Assembly: GCF_001010355.1 (NCBI RefSeq)
Contig: NZ_JPLA01000021.1
Coordinates: 1 to 35,695, forward strand
Length of the DNA stretch: 35,695 nt
Direction: 5' to 3'
DNA from: Dyella japonica DSM 16301
Lineage (GTDB): Bacteria; Pseudomonadota; Gammaproteobacteria; Xanthomonadales; Rhodanobacteraceae
The notes beneath the pieces were generated by a model. It saw only the letters and a program-made list of their open reading frames with translations, did no database searches and was not told where the DNA came from. Of this stretch, positions 15,860-26,548 are shown piece by piece. The position numbers and the translations under genes were made by a program. Within the stretch, counting starts at the first letter, position 1; every line of letters begins with the position of its first letter.

Positions 15860-15885
15860 AGGCCCGGCCATGCGCCGGGCCTTTT
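15860..15885 (+). terminator. Rho-independent terminator after the barrel protein gene
   Basis: A nine-base stem, 15860-15868 with 15874-15882 (AGGCCCGGC / GCCGGGCCT), five-base loop, followed by TTT. It lies 24 bases after the stop and just ahead of the dipZ promoter, insulating the two transcription units. Confidence 0.8.
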
Positions 15886-15898
15886 ACATTTGGCGCAT

Positions 15899-15926
15899 GT
15901 AACCTGAGACACAGCCCGGGCGAATG
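15899..15926 (+). promoter_or_regulatory. Predicted SigF-type promoter of the dipZ-msrB operon
   Basis: GTAACC (15899-15904), 16 bases, CGAATG (15921-15926), 31 bases before the ATG of dipZ. It is identical in both hexamers and spacing to the promoter of the sigma gene at 14939-14966, placing the operon under that factor by inference. Confidence 0.8.
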
Positions 15927-15957
15927 ATCCGGTGACATCCCCTCGGACCTCTGCGCC

Positions 15958-17676
15958 ATGCTCGTGTTGATCCTCGCCTATCTCGGCGGTGTACTGACCA
16001 TCCTCAGCCCGTGCATCCTGCCGGTGCTGCCGTTCGTATTCGCACGGGCGGATCGTCCGTTCGCACGCAACGGCCTGCCGATGCTGCTGGGCATGGCGCT
16101 GACCTTTGCGCTGGTCGCCACACTCGCGGCCGTGGGCGGCAGCTGGGCGATCCAGGCCAATCAGTACGGACGCATCATCGCGCTGGTGGTGCTGGCGGTG
16201 CTGGGCCTGACCCTGCTCTCCACCCGGTTGGCCGAATGGATCAGCCGCCCGTTCGTGGCGCTGGGCAACAAGCTGTCGCAGCACTCTGATGAAAACGATT
16301 CGGTCTGGTCCGCCGCCGGTCTCGGCGTGGCGACCGGCCTGCTGTGGGCGCCCTGCGCCGGTCCCATCCTCGGCCTCCTGCTGACCGGCGCGGCGCTCAA
16401 CGGCGCCAGCCTGCAGACCTCCTTGCTGCTGCTCACCTATGCCGCGGGCGCCGCCACCTCGCTGGCCTTGGCGCTGGTGATCGGCGGTCGCGTGTTCTCG
16501 CTGATGAAGCGGTCGCTGGGCGCGGGCGAATGGGTGCGCCGCGCCCTTGGCGTGCTGGTGCTTGCCGGCGTGGCCGTGATTGCCCTTGGCCTGGATACCG
16601 GCGTGCTCACGCGGGTGGCGCTGGCCAGCACCGGTGGCATCGAGCAGAAGCTGATCGACGCGGCCCGTCCGGCGCCCGCGCCGCAGCCGGTGGTCAAGCA
16701 AGGCGAGCCGTTGCCGATCGAAGGCGAGCTGCCGTCGCTGGAAGGCGCAACGCAATGGTTCAACACCGCGCCGCTCACCGTGCAGTCGCTGCGCGGCAAG
16801 GTGGTGCTGGTCGACTTCTGGACGTACTCGTGCATCAACTGCATCCGCGCGCTGCCCTATGTGCATGCCTGGGCTGACAAGTACAAAGATCACGGCCTGG
16901 TCGTGATCGGCGTGCACGCCCCGGAGTTTGCCTTCGAGAAGGATCCGCAGAACGTCAGCAAGGCGATCAAGGACCTTGGCGTCGATTACCCGGTGGCGCT
17001 GGACAACAACTACGCGATCTGGAAAGGCTTCAACAACGAGTATTGGCCGGCGCACTATTTCATCGATCCGCAGGGCCATATCCGCCATCACCACTTTGGC
17101 GAAGGCGAGTATGAGCAGAGCGAGGACGTGATCCGCCAGCTGCTCACCGAAGCCGGCCAGAAAAATCTCCCTGGCGGCTATGTGCAGCCGGGCGCCAAGG
17201 GTGCAGAAGCGGCCGGTTCGGGCGACGCGATGCGCTCGCCGGAAACCTATGTCGGCTACGCCCGCGCCGAGAATTTTGCCGGTGGCCAGGTGGCGCATGA
17301 CGACGTGTGGACGTATCACGCGCCCAAGACCCTGATGACCAATCAGTGGGCGTTCGATGGCCGCTGGACCGTCCGCGATGAAAGTGCGCGGCTGGACAGC
17401 GCCAACGGCGGCATCGTCTACCGCTTCCGCGGCCGCGACTTGCATCTGGTGTTGGGCCCCGGGCATGACGGCAAGCCGGTGCGCTTCCGCGTCACCATCG
17501 ACGGCAAGACGCCAGGCGCCGATCACGGCATGGATACCGATGCCGACGGCAACGGCACCGTGAGCTCGCAGCGTCTCTACCAACTGGTTCGCCAGGCCAA
17601 CGGCACGGGCGAGCGCACCTTCGAAATCACCTTCCTCGATCCCGGCGTGCAGGCCTACGCCTTTACCTTCGGCTGA
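15958..17676 (+). CDS. dipZ: DipZ-type fusion: CcdA/DsbD membrane domain plus thioredoxin-like domain
   Basis: A 572-residue protein in three parts. Residues 1-215 are a CcdA-like membrane domain with SPCILP (Cys19) and WAPCAGP (Cys133), the pair that carries reducing equivalents across the membrane. Residues about 258-400 are a periplasmic thioredoxin-like domain with active site Cys292-Ile-Asn-Cys295 (WTYSCINC). Residues about 425-572 are a C-terminal domain starting GYARAENF, as in mycobacterial DipZ. The role is delivery of electrons from cytoplasmic thioredoxin to periplasmic substrates. Start at 15958, eleven codons before SPC-containing helix I, without a strong Shine-Dalgarno. It is followed after 29 bases by a Tat-exported MsrB, its likely client. 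A SigF-type promoter lies directly upstream. Confidence 0.9.
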   Translation: MLVLILAYLGGVLTILSPCILPVLPFVFARADRPFARNGLPMLLGMALTFALVATLAAVGGSWAIQANQYGRIIALVVLAVLGLTLLSTRLAEWISRPFVALGNKLSQHSDENDSVWSAAGLGVATGLLWAPCAGPILGLLLTGAALNGASLQTSLLLLTYAAGAATSLALALVIGGRVFSLMKRSLGAGEWVRRALGVLVLAGVAVIALGLDTGVLTRVALASTGGIEQKLIDAARPAPAPQPVVKQGEPLPIEGELPSLEGATQWFNTAPLTVQSLRGKVVLVDFWTYSCINCIRALPYVHAWADKYKDHGLVVIGVHAPEFAFEKDPQNVSKAIKDLGVDYPVALDNNYAIWKGFNNEYWPAHYFIDPQGHIRHHHFGEGEYEQSEDVIRQLLTEAGQKNLPGGYVQPGAKGAEAAGSGDAMRSPETYVGYARAENFAGGQVAHDDVWTYHAPKTLMTNQWAFDGRWTVRDESARLDSANGGIVYRFRGRDLHLVLGPGHDGKPVRFRVTIDGKTPGADHGMDTDADGNGTVSSQRLYQLVRQANGTGERTFEITFLDPGVQAYAFTFG

Positions 17677-17705
17677 TTCACGCCACTAACCTCACGGAGG
17701 TTGCC

Positions 17706-18326
17706 ATGTCCCGTACCCAGGACATCGTGAAACTGGAGCGTCGCCGCTTTCTGCGCGCGGCGCTCACAGGAGGAGCTGTTGCTGCCATCGGAGGCTTTGC
17801 ACTGCCCACGCTGTTGAAGCGTGGCCCGTTGAGCGGTGCCGCGATGGCGGCGACGCCGCCGGCCACCGGCGCCGACATGCTGTTGGTTTGCTTTGCGGAC
17901 GATGGCCACAAGCTGGGAACATGCCACGTGCGCAAACTGGTGCTCAACGATGCGCAATGGCATGAGCGCTTGAACGACGACGCCTATTACGTGATGCGCC
18001 GTGCGGGCACCGAGCGTGCCTTCAGCGGTGCGCACGAGAAGCCGGCCGTGCCGGGACTCTATCGCTGCCCGGCGTGCGATACGGCGTTGTTCGACGCGGC
18101 CACGCAATTTGATTCGGGCACCGGCTGGCCGAGTTTCTGGCAACCGATCGCCAAGCAGAACGTGATCGAGATACGCGACTCCTCGTTCGGCTGGGAGCGC
18201 ATCGCGGTCAGTTGCGCGGGTTGCGATAGCCATCTGGGCCATGTGTTTGACGATGGGCCGCGGCCGACGGGCTTGCGCTATTGCATGAATTCGGTGGCGT
18301 TGAGGTTTGTGCCGAGGACGTCGTAG
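17706..18326 (+). CDS. msrB: Tat-exported peptide methionine (R)-S-oxide reductase
   Basis: A 206-residue MsrB with an N-terminal Tat signal (RRRFLRAALTGG, residues 12-23) followed by a hydrophobic stretch to about residue 50. The MsrB domain shows the two zinc CxxC pairs (CPACD, CAGCDSHLGH), FDSGTGWPSFW, and the catalytic Cys193 in GLRYCMNS. It reduces methionine-R-sulfoxide in proteins, here outside the cytoplasm. GGAGG lies five bases before the ATG at 17706. It forms an operon with dipZ, whose thioredoxin domain probably regenerates it; the pairing mimics the fused PilB of Neisseria. Most MsrB proteins are cytoplasmic, so the Tat signal is a significant feature. Confidence 0.93.
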   Translation: MSRTQDIVKLERRRFLRAALTGGAVAAIGGFALPTLLKRGPLSGAAMAATPPATGADMLLVCFADDGHKLGTCHVRKLVLNDAQWHERLNDDAYYVMRRAGTERAFSGAHEKPAVPGLYRCPACDTALFDAATQFDSGTGWPSFWQPIAKQNVIEIRDSSFGWERIAVSCAGCDSHLGHVFDDGPRPTGLRYCMNSVALRFVPRTS

Positions 18327-18353
18327 AGGCGTAGCCCAACGCGCCTGTTGGTC

Positions 18354-18436
18354 TGTGGGAGCGCACCTTGTGCGCGACCGCGGCGCCGCGGCGTATTGCT
18401 CCGTTCGCTTGTCGCGCCATCGCACCGGCGCACATT
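18354..18436. repeat. Degenerate REP pair at the nadD end of the island
   Basis: The left arm 18354-18378 is a REP unit with one substitution (ACCTTG for ACCCTG). The right arm, about 18408-18436, keeps TTGTCGCGC and GGCGCACA but has lost most of the palindrome. It ends two bases before the nadD stop codon. Confidence 0.7.
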
Positions 18437-18438
18437 TG

Positions 18439-19071
18439 CTATGCGCGATAGGGCGCGAGAACGGAAGGATCTTCAAACAACCCGCACGGCAGCAGGTACC
18501 GAGGATCGCGCCCTTCCGCCAATAGATCGCGGATGCGCGTGGCGGAGATTTCCAACGGCGTCACCGCCAGCTCAATCACCTTGCCGCCCGGCAACTCCTG
18601 CAACACCTTCGGATCGCTCACCCGACGCGGCAGGATTTCCACGGCCAGCTCCACCGACCATGCGGCGTCGATGCCCGGTCGGTTGAGCACTCCGATGTGC
18701 GCGTAATCGAACAACTCGCGCCAGCTATGCCAGCTCGGCAGGTTGGCGAACGCGTCGGCGCCCAGCAGCAACACCAGGGGGCGCTCGCCCTGCTCTTCGC
18801 GCAATTCGCGCAAGGTGTGGATCGTGTACGAGGGTCCCTCGCGGCGCAGTTCGCGCGTGTCCAGGCTGAGGCGATCCTGGCCTTGCAGCGCCGCCTTCAA
18901 CATTGCCACGCGCTGTGCAGGCGATGCGGTGGGCGCATGGCGATGGGGCGGCACGTGTGAAGGCATCAGACGCACTTCGGCGTCGAGCAGCTCGGACGCT
19001 TCCCAGGCGACGCTGAGATGTCCCAGGTGCACCGGATCGAAGGTGCCACCGAAGAGCGCCAGCGGCTTCAT
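18439..19071 (-). CDS. nadD: Nicotinate-nucleotide adenylyltransferase
   Basis: A 210-residue enzyme that adenylates nicotinate mononucleotide to deamido-NAD in NAD biosynthesis. Nucleotidyltransferase motifs are GGTFDPVHLGHL (residues 8-19, the HxGH site) and ISATRIRDLL (about 181-190, the ISxTxxR signature). Length is typical. The start at 19071 forms an ATGA overlap with the holA stop. It is the last gene of the leuS-lptE-holA-nadD operon. rsfS, normally next, is displaced by the 12463-18438 island. Confidence 0.96.
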   Translation of the reverse strand: MKPLALFGGTFDPVHLGHLSVAWEASELLDAEVRLMPSHVPPHRHAPTASPAQRVAMLKAALQGQDRLSLDTRELRREGPSYTIHTLRELREEQGERPLVLLLGADAFANLPSWHSWRELFDYAHIGVLNRPGIDAAWSVELAVEILPRRVSDPKVLQELPGGKVIELAVTPLEISATRIRDLLAEGRDPRYLLPCGLFEDPSVLAPYRA

Positions 19072-20078
19072 GCCAGTGCGCCGGCGGCCCGCGGTTCGGC
19101 GATGGCGGCGATCAGGCGCTCGGCTTCCAGCCAGGCATCGCCTTGCTCGCGGCCTTTGGCCATGCGATCGATACGTGCCGCGCGTGCAAGGCACTGCAAC
19201 CAATGTTCGCGCGGTGCACGGCGCAGTGCCTTGCGGAACAATTGCTCGCGCGCGGGCCACAGGCGTTCGGCGCGGGCTTGCGCGGCAAAGTCGCGCGCAT
19301 TGGCCAGTCGCAGGGCAAGCTGCAGCTGATTGACCAGCCAGCCCATCAGACCGATGAGTTCTTCGCCCTCGGCATGCAGGCCAGCGAGGATATGCAGCGC
19401 ACGGCCACCCTCGCCCGCAAACGCCGCATCGGTGAGTTTGAAGGCATCGTAGCGGGCGCTGTCGGCAACGAGATTTTCCATCTCCTGCGCGTCGATCTTG
19501 CCCTGGCCGTGCAGCACGACCAGCTTGTCGATCTCCTGCGCCGCGGCGAGCAAATTGCCCTCGACGCGCTCGGCCAGCAAGGCGGCCGCATCCGGCGTGG
19601 CGGACAGGCCACGCGAGGACAGACGCGCTCCGATCCACGCGGCCCATTCGTTCGGGCGCGGCGCATTGAACACCACCAGCGCACCGGCGGCATCCAGGTT
19701 CTTGGTCCAGGCGCCCTCGTGCTTGTTGCTCCAGTCCATCGCCGTGATCAGCAAGGTCACGTCGGGCGGCGGATTGGCGCAGAACTCGTTGATGGCCTTG
19801 GCGCCTTCGGTGCCGGGGCGACCTGTCGGAAGACGCAGGTCAAGCAGTCGGCGCGTGGCAAACAGCGACATGCCGGCGGCCGCACGCGCCAGGTCATCCC
19901 AGTCGAAGTGATTGCCCACTTCCAGTACTTCGCGCTCGGCGTAACCGAGCTTGCGTGCCTGCGCGCGCAGCGCATCGGCCGCTTCCAGCACCAGCAGTTC
20001 TTCGCCGGCCAGCAGGTAGACCGGCCGCAGCTGATCGGCGGCCAGCGATTTCTGCCATTGCATGGCGTTGAGCGGCAT
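19068..20078 (-). CDS. holA: DNA polymerase III subunit delta
   Basis: A 336-residue clamp-loader delta subunit, the wrench that opens the beta clamp. The AAA+-like N-terminal region begins LRPVYLLAGEELLVLEAADALR (residues 17-38), with MSLFATRRLLDLRLP near 70-84 (the beta-clamp interaction segment) and LLITAMDWSNKHEGAWTKNL near 110-129. The C-terminal helical collar domain includes LAERVEGNLLAAAQEIDKLVVL. It lies between lptE (14 bases upstream) and nadD (ATGA overlap), the standard arrangement. Confidence 0.95.
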   Translation of the reverse strand: MPLNAMQWQKSLAADQLRPVYLLAGEELLVLEAADALRAQARKLGYAEREVLEVGNHFDWDDLARAAAGMSLFATRRLLDLRLPTGRPGTEGAKAINEFCANPPPDVTLLITAMDWSNKHEGAWTKNLDAAGALVVFNAPRPNEWAAWIGARLSSRGLSATPDAAALLAERVEGNLLAAAQEIDKLVVLHGQGKIDAQEMENLVADSARYDAFKLTDAAFAGEGGRALHILAGLHAEGEELIGLMGWLVNQLQLALRLANARDFAAQARAERLWPAREQLFRKALRRAPREHWLQCLARAARIDRMAKGREQGDAWLEAERLIAAIAEPRAAGALA

Positions 20079-20092
20079 GACGGTGCGCTTGC

Positions 20093-20653
20093 TTAGTGCG
20101 TGCTGCTGGCCGGAGCCGGCTGGGCTTCCTGCGCCGCCGCGGCAGCCGCGGTCTGGCCCGGATGGCGGCCCGCAGCCTGCAGTCGGAACAGGATGGCATC
20201 GACCATATCGTCGTTGAGGCTGCCCTGGATCGCGTCCACCTGCGCCGTGGTGCCGACCGTGTTGGTTGCGTCGTAACTGAATTCGCGCTGCATATCGATG
20301 CGCTGATGCGGCAGCATCGGCTGGCCGCCGCCGTCCTTCACGTCGAATTCGACGTGATAGCGCACGGTGTATTCGGTGACGCGCGCCTGGCCGCTGACGG
20401 TCAGCGTATCGGTGCTGAACTGGGCCAGCGGTGCGTTGAGTTCCGCAATGCCTGCGCCGCCATGGTCTTCCACCGTGATGCCCGAACTCACCAGCGCGCG
20501 CTCGAGCCCGCGCTGGAGATTGACGTTGGCGGCGGTCACGTGGACACGCTGCATGCCCGGCGGCAGGGCCACGTTTTGGCGCAGATGGAATCCGCAGGCC
20601 GTCAGCAGGGCGATGGACATCAACAGCAGCGAAGCTTGGAACACACGGCTCAT
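20093..20653 (-). CDS. lptE: LPS-assembly lipoprotein LptE
   Basis: A 186-residue outer-membrane lipoprotein with lipobox LLTACGFHLR (lipidated Cys about residue 20), followed by the LptE fold segments LPPGMQRVHVTAAN and RVTEYTVRYHVEFDV. It plugs the LptD barrel during lipopolysaccharide delivery to the outer leaflet. Two starts compete. ATG 20662 overlaps the leuS stop as ATGA, but AGGA abuts it. ATG 20653 has AGGA eight bases upstream and is preferred. The C-terminal tail is unusually rich in Ala, Gln and Pro. Position between leuS and holA is conserved in gammaproteobacteria. Confidence 0.93.
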   Translation of the reverse strand: MSRVFQASLLLMSIALLTACGFHLRQNVALPPGMQRVHVTAANVNLQRGLERALVSSGITVEDHGGAGIAELNAPLAQFSTDTLTVSGQARVTEYTVRYHVEFDVKDGGGQPMLPHQRIDMQREFSYDATNTVGTTAQVDAIQGSLNDDMVDAILFRLQAAGRHPGQTAAAAAAQEAQPAPASSTH

Positions 20654-20658
20654 GGATT

Positions 20659-23466
<2,808 letters not shown>

Positions 23467-23549
23467 TCAGCTGGGAACGCGGCAGACTAGCAGAATTGGG
23501 GTCTGTTCAGCGCCAAACGGTGGCAAAACGAGCGCGCGCCTTGGTATTT

Positions 23550-23631
23550 CTGTGGGAGCGCACCCTGTGCGCGACAGGCGGTTGGGGCTTGCGCTCCGTT
23601 GGCTTGTCGCGCACAGGGTGCGCTCCCACAG
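23550..23631. repeat. REP inverted pair upstream of leuS
   Basis: A perfect 27-base inverted repeat, 23550-23576 with 23605-23631, with a 28-base spacer. It ends 13 bases before the stop of pqiC, so it lies between the end of the pqi operon and the leuS promoter region on the same strand. Confidence 0.9.
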
Positions 23632-23644
23632 GGGTTCTGCAGAA

Positions 23645-24259
23645 TCAACCTGCAGGGCAGCTGGCGCTTTGTCCGGCGGCCATCGCACCGGCCACCGCAC
23701 CAATCTGCCCAGCCAGCCGGCTGATCGCCTGCTGATGCCCCTGCACAAGGGCGTCATAGCCTGCGCCCACGGTTTCGCTGAAGCGGCTGGTGCAGGCCAG
23801 CGGATCGCCGCCCTTCAGCGCGCGCACGCTCCAGGCGGCGTCGATATAGGCATAACTGCCCGGTACGGAATCGAAGCGGCGCACGTCCAGCTTGATGCGC
23901 ACCGTAGCCTTGCCCTGGTTCGGCAGGCCGGTCACGTCCTGGGCGCGGAAATCGCGCGCCAGGTCGGCGGCGAGCGCACCGCGCACTTCGTCGCCCAGCG
24001 GCGCGATCCAGCGCTGGCCCTGCAGCACCGCCACGCCCTGCCCGCCTTCGCGCACCACCATCTGCGGCTGGTCGACCTGCGCCGGCACCGTGACCGGCAG
24101 CAATTCGAACTGGAACGACGATGCCGTGGGCGTCACCGTGGCAGCGCCGCCAGCCGGCGGCACCAGGGTGTAGTAGCGCAGCGGCGGCGCCGAGCCGCAA
24201 GCGCTCAGCACCAGGGCCAGCGTGGCGACGGCCAGGTTCAATGTTCCCCAGCGCTTCAT
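23645..24259 (-). CDS. pqiC: PqiC-type outer-membrane lipoprotein
   Basis: A 204-residue protein of the ABC-transport auxiliary/PqiC (DUF330) family, with lipobox LALVLSACGSA (Cys21) and the family motif LRYYTLVPP just after it, then WIAPLGDEVRGALAADLARDF. PqiC is the outer-membrane partner of the PqiB needle in MCE-type lipid transport across the periplasm. Start 24259 forms an ATGA overlap with the pqiB stop. It is the last gene of the operon. Confidence 0.9.
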   Translation of the reverse strand: MKRWGTLNLAVATLALVLSACGSAPPLRYYTLVPPAGGAATVTPTASSFQFELLPVTVPAQVDQPQMVVREGGQGVAVLQGQRWIAPLGDEVRGALAADLARDFRAQDVTGLPNQGKATVRIKLDVRRFDSVPGSYAYIDAAWSVRALKGGDPLACTSRFSETVGAGYDALVQGHQQAISRLAGQIGAVAGAMAAGQSASCPAG

Positions 24260-25932
24260 GGCTTGCTCCCTTGTGACGGTTCCACCGGCGCCGGCGATGG
24301 CGGCGTCGGTGCCAGCTTGTCGTCGGCACGGCGGCCGCGCAGCAGCGCATCCGGATGCGCGCCGAGATAATCGGTCATCACGCGCAACGAACGCGCCGCG
24401 CGCTGCAGCTCCTGCAGCGTCCCGCCCAGGTTCTGCTGCAGCTGCGAATCGGGCGAGAACATGTTGTCCGCGTTGCCGAGCGTCTTCTGCGCGCCCTGCA
24501 GCGTGTTCTTCAATTCCGGCAGCACGCTGCCGTTGACCTGCTGCAAGGTCTTGTGCAGCTCGGCCAGCGACTGGTCGAGGTTGTTGCCGATGCTGTCGAA
24601 CGGAATCTTCTGAATCTTGTTGACGATGTCGGCGATCTGCTGCTGGATCTTGTCGAAATCGCCCGGCGCCGTGGGAATTTCCAGCGGCTTGGTGCGGCCA
24701 TCGAAGGTGACCTTGGTCGCCTTTGGCAGGAAATCCATCGCGATATACAGCTGGCCGGTGAGCAGGTTGCCGGTGCGTGCCTGCGCGCGCAGGCCGCGGT
24801 CGACCAGCTTGCCCATCATCATCGACATCTGCTCGTCGTCGCCCTGCGACTTGGCGATCGCCACCAGTTTGTCGTGCGCCTTGCCCAGGCGCTGCGGATA
24901 GACCACCGCGCCGACGATGGTCGGGAAGGTCTGGGTCTTCTCATCGTAGTCCAGGTTGATGGACACCACGCGGCCAAACGGCACGCCCAGGAATTCCACC
25001 GGCGCACCCACCGCCAGGCCACGCAGCGATTGATTGAAGCGCATGCGGACGTAGCGCGGCTCACCGTCGGGCGGCGCCATCGCGGTGGCCTGATCGTTGA
25101 ACAGGGTGAAGGCGTCGTTTTCCTGCGCCGGCGTGGCGTCATGCGGACCCGGCGGATCCTGAAACGCCAGGCCGCCCGCCAGCACCGTGGCCAGCGACTG
25201 CGTGTTGACCTTCAGGCCATCGGCGCCCAGCGAGACGTCGACGCCGCTGGCATTCCAGAAGCGCGAGGAGGTGGTGACGAACTGATCGTTGGGCGCATCG
25301 ATGAAGATCTGCAACGTCACGCCCTTGCCATCCTTGTTGAGATGGTAGGAAGACACGCGCCCCACCTGGATGCGGCGGTAGTAGACGGGCGAGCCGATAT
25401 CCAGCGAGCCCAGGTCATCGGTGTGCAGGTCGAAGGTCTTGCCCGGCGCGCCGTGCGTGACCGTCGGCGGCGCCTCCAGGCCGACGAAGTCTTCCTTGGG
25501 TTCCTGCGACTGTCCGGCGTCGGCGCCGATGAAGGCGCCGGAGAGCAGCGTATCGATGCCGGACACGCCGCCGAGCCCGATGCGTGGGCGCACCACCCAG
25601 AAGCGCGAGTCGGCGGTGGCAAAACCCTTGGCGCTCTTCTCCAGCGCGACCTTGGCCACCACATGGGTGCGGTCGTCGCTCAGGCGCACCGTGCTCACCT
25701 TGCCGATGATCACGCTCTTGTACTTCACCGGCGTCTTGCCCGGATCCAGGCCTTCGGCGCTCTGGAAACTGATATTGATGCTGGGGCCCGCTTCGTACCA
25801 GGCGTGGATCACCAGCGACAGACCGACCAGGGCGGCGATCACCGGCACCAGCCAGACCAGCGATGCATTCACGCGCGGCTTCTGCACCACCGGTTCGGGC
25901 AGGTCGTCGGCGATGTTTTTATCGTCAGTCAT
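24256..25932 (-). CDS. pqiB: PqiB-type MCE protein
   Basis: A 558-residue inner-membrane-anchored protein with one N-terminal helix (LVWLVPVIAALVGLSLVIHAW, about residues 25-45). Three MCE domains start near SINISFQSAEGLDPGKTPVKY, FDLHTDDLGSLDIGSPVYYRR and VRMRFNQSLRGLAVGAPVEFLG. A long helical C-terminal region (about 430-530) would form the needle that spans the periplasm in PqiB. Three MCE domains is the PqiB count (YebT/LetB has seven). The start at 25932 has AGGG upstream and overlaps the end of the second pqiA gene by eight bases; the stop overlaps pqiC. Function is phospholipid transport between membranes. Confidence 0.93.
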   Translation of the reverse strand: MTDDKNIADDLPEPVVQKPRVNASLVWLVPVIAALVGLSLVIHAWYEAGPSINISFQSAEGLDPGKTPVKYKSVIIGKVSTVRLSDDRTHVVAKVALEKSAKGFATADSRFWVVRPRIGLGGVSGIDTLLSGAFIGADAGQSQEPKEDFVGLEAPPTVTHGAPGKTFDLHTDDLGSLDIGSPVYYRRIQVGRVSSYHLNKDGKGVTLQIFIDAPNDQFVTTSSRFWNASGVDVSLGADGLKVNTQSLATVLAGGLAFQDPPGPHDATPAQENDAFTLFNDQATAMAPPDGEPRYVRMRFNQSLRGLAVGAPVEFLGVPFGRVVSINLDYDEKTQTFPTIVGAVVYPQRLGKAHDKLVAIAKSQGDDEQMSMMMGKLVDRGLRAQARTGNLLTGQLYIAMDFLPKATKVTFDGRTKPLEIPTAPGDFDKIQQQIADIVNKIQKIPFDSIGNNLDQSLAELHKTLQQVNGSVLPELKNTLQGAQKTLGNADNMFSPDSQLQQNLGGTLQELQRAARSLRVMTDYLGAHPDALLRGRRADDKLAPTPPSPAPVEPSQGSKP

Positions 25933-26548
25933 CGGAATCCCTGCCATCCCAGATCAATCGTGGATCGAACGTCATCGAGGCGAGCATGGTAATCACCACG
26001 GTAAGCCCGAAAAACACCACACCAGGCAGCGGTTCCACCTGGCTGAAGAAGCCAAACTGCACCAGCGCCGTCAACAGCGCCACCACGAACACGTCCAGCA
26101 TGGACCAGTAACCGATGAATTCCACCAGCCGGTAAAGCCGCGAGCGCTGTCGCTGCGCCCATTGGCTGCCGCGTTGCGAGCTGACCAGCAGCAGGCTCAG
26201 CGCGAAGAATTTCAACACCGGCACCACGATACTCGCCGTGAAGACGATGACGGCCAGATCGGGCGAGCCCTTCCTCCACAGCTCGATGATGCCGCTGAGG
26301 ATGGTGTTGTCGTCCACGTCGCCCAGGCTCACCGTGCGCATGATGGGCAGCACGTTGGCGGGCAAGTAGAACACGAATGCGGCGATCAGCAAGGCCCAGG
26401 TACGTGTGTAGCTGGCCGACTTGCGCTTGTGCAGCGCGCTTCCGCAACGCGGACAGACCGCATCGGGCGCCTTCACGTCGCGGCAGACCAGGCGGCACAC
26501 ATGGCAGCCGATCAGACCCAGGTCGCTGGCGCGCAGCAGCTCGCTCAT
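25925..26548 (-). CDS. pqiA: PqiA-type membrane protein, second half
   Basis: A 207-residue protein equivalent to one domain of E. coli PqiA. A zinc-ribbon (CHVCRLVC...CPRCGSAL, about residues 15-42) is followed by four membrane helices with the family block YLPANVLPIMRTVSLG. It starts by ATGA overlap with the first pqiA gene and overlaps pqiB by eight bases. In E. coli the two PqiA domains are one polypeptide of about 417 residues. PqiA is the membrane partner that loads lipid into PqiB. Confidence 0.9.
   Translation of the reverse strand: MSELLRASDLGLIGCHVCRLVCRDVKAPDAVCPRCGSALHKRKSASYTRTWALLIAAFVFYLPANVLPIMRTVSLGDVDDNTILSGIIELWRKGSPDLAVIVFTASIVVPVLKFFALSLLLVSSQRGSQWAQRQRSRLYRLVEFIGYWSMLDVFVVALLTALVQFGFFSQVEPLPGVVFFGLTVVITMLASMTFDPRLIWDGRDSDD

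Noticed and set aside
25929..26498. Frame overlapping the second pqiA gene
   Set aside because: Arg/Gly/Ala-rich shadow; the frame ending at 25925 carries the zinc ribbon and membrane helices of the real protein.
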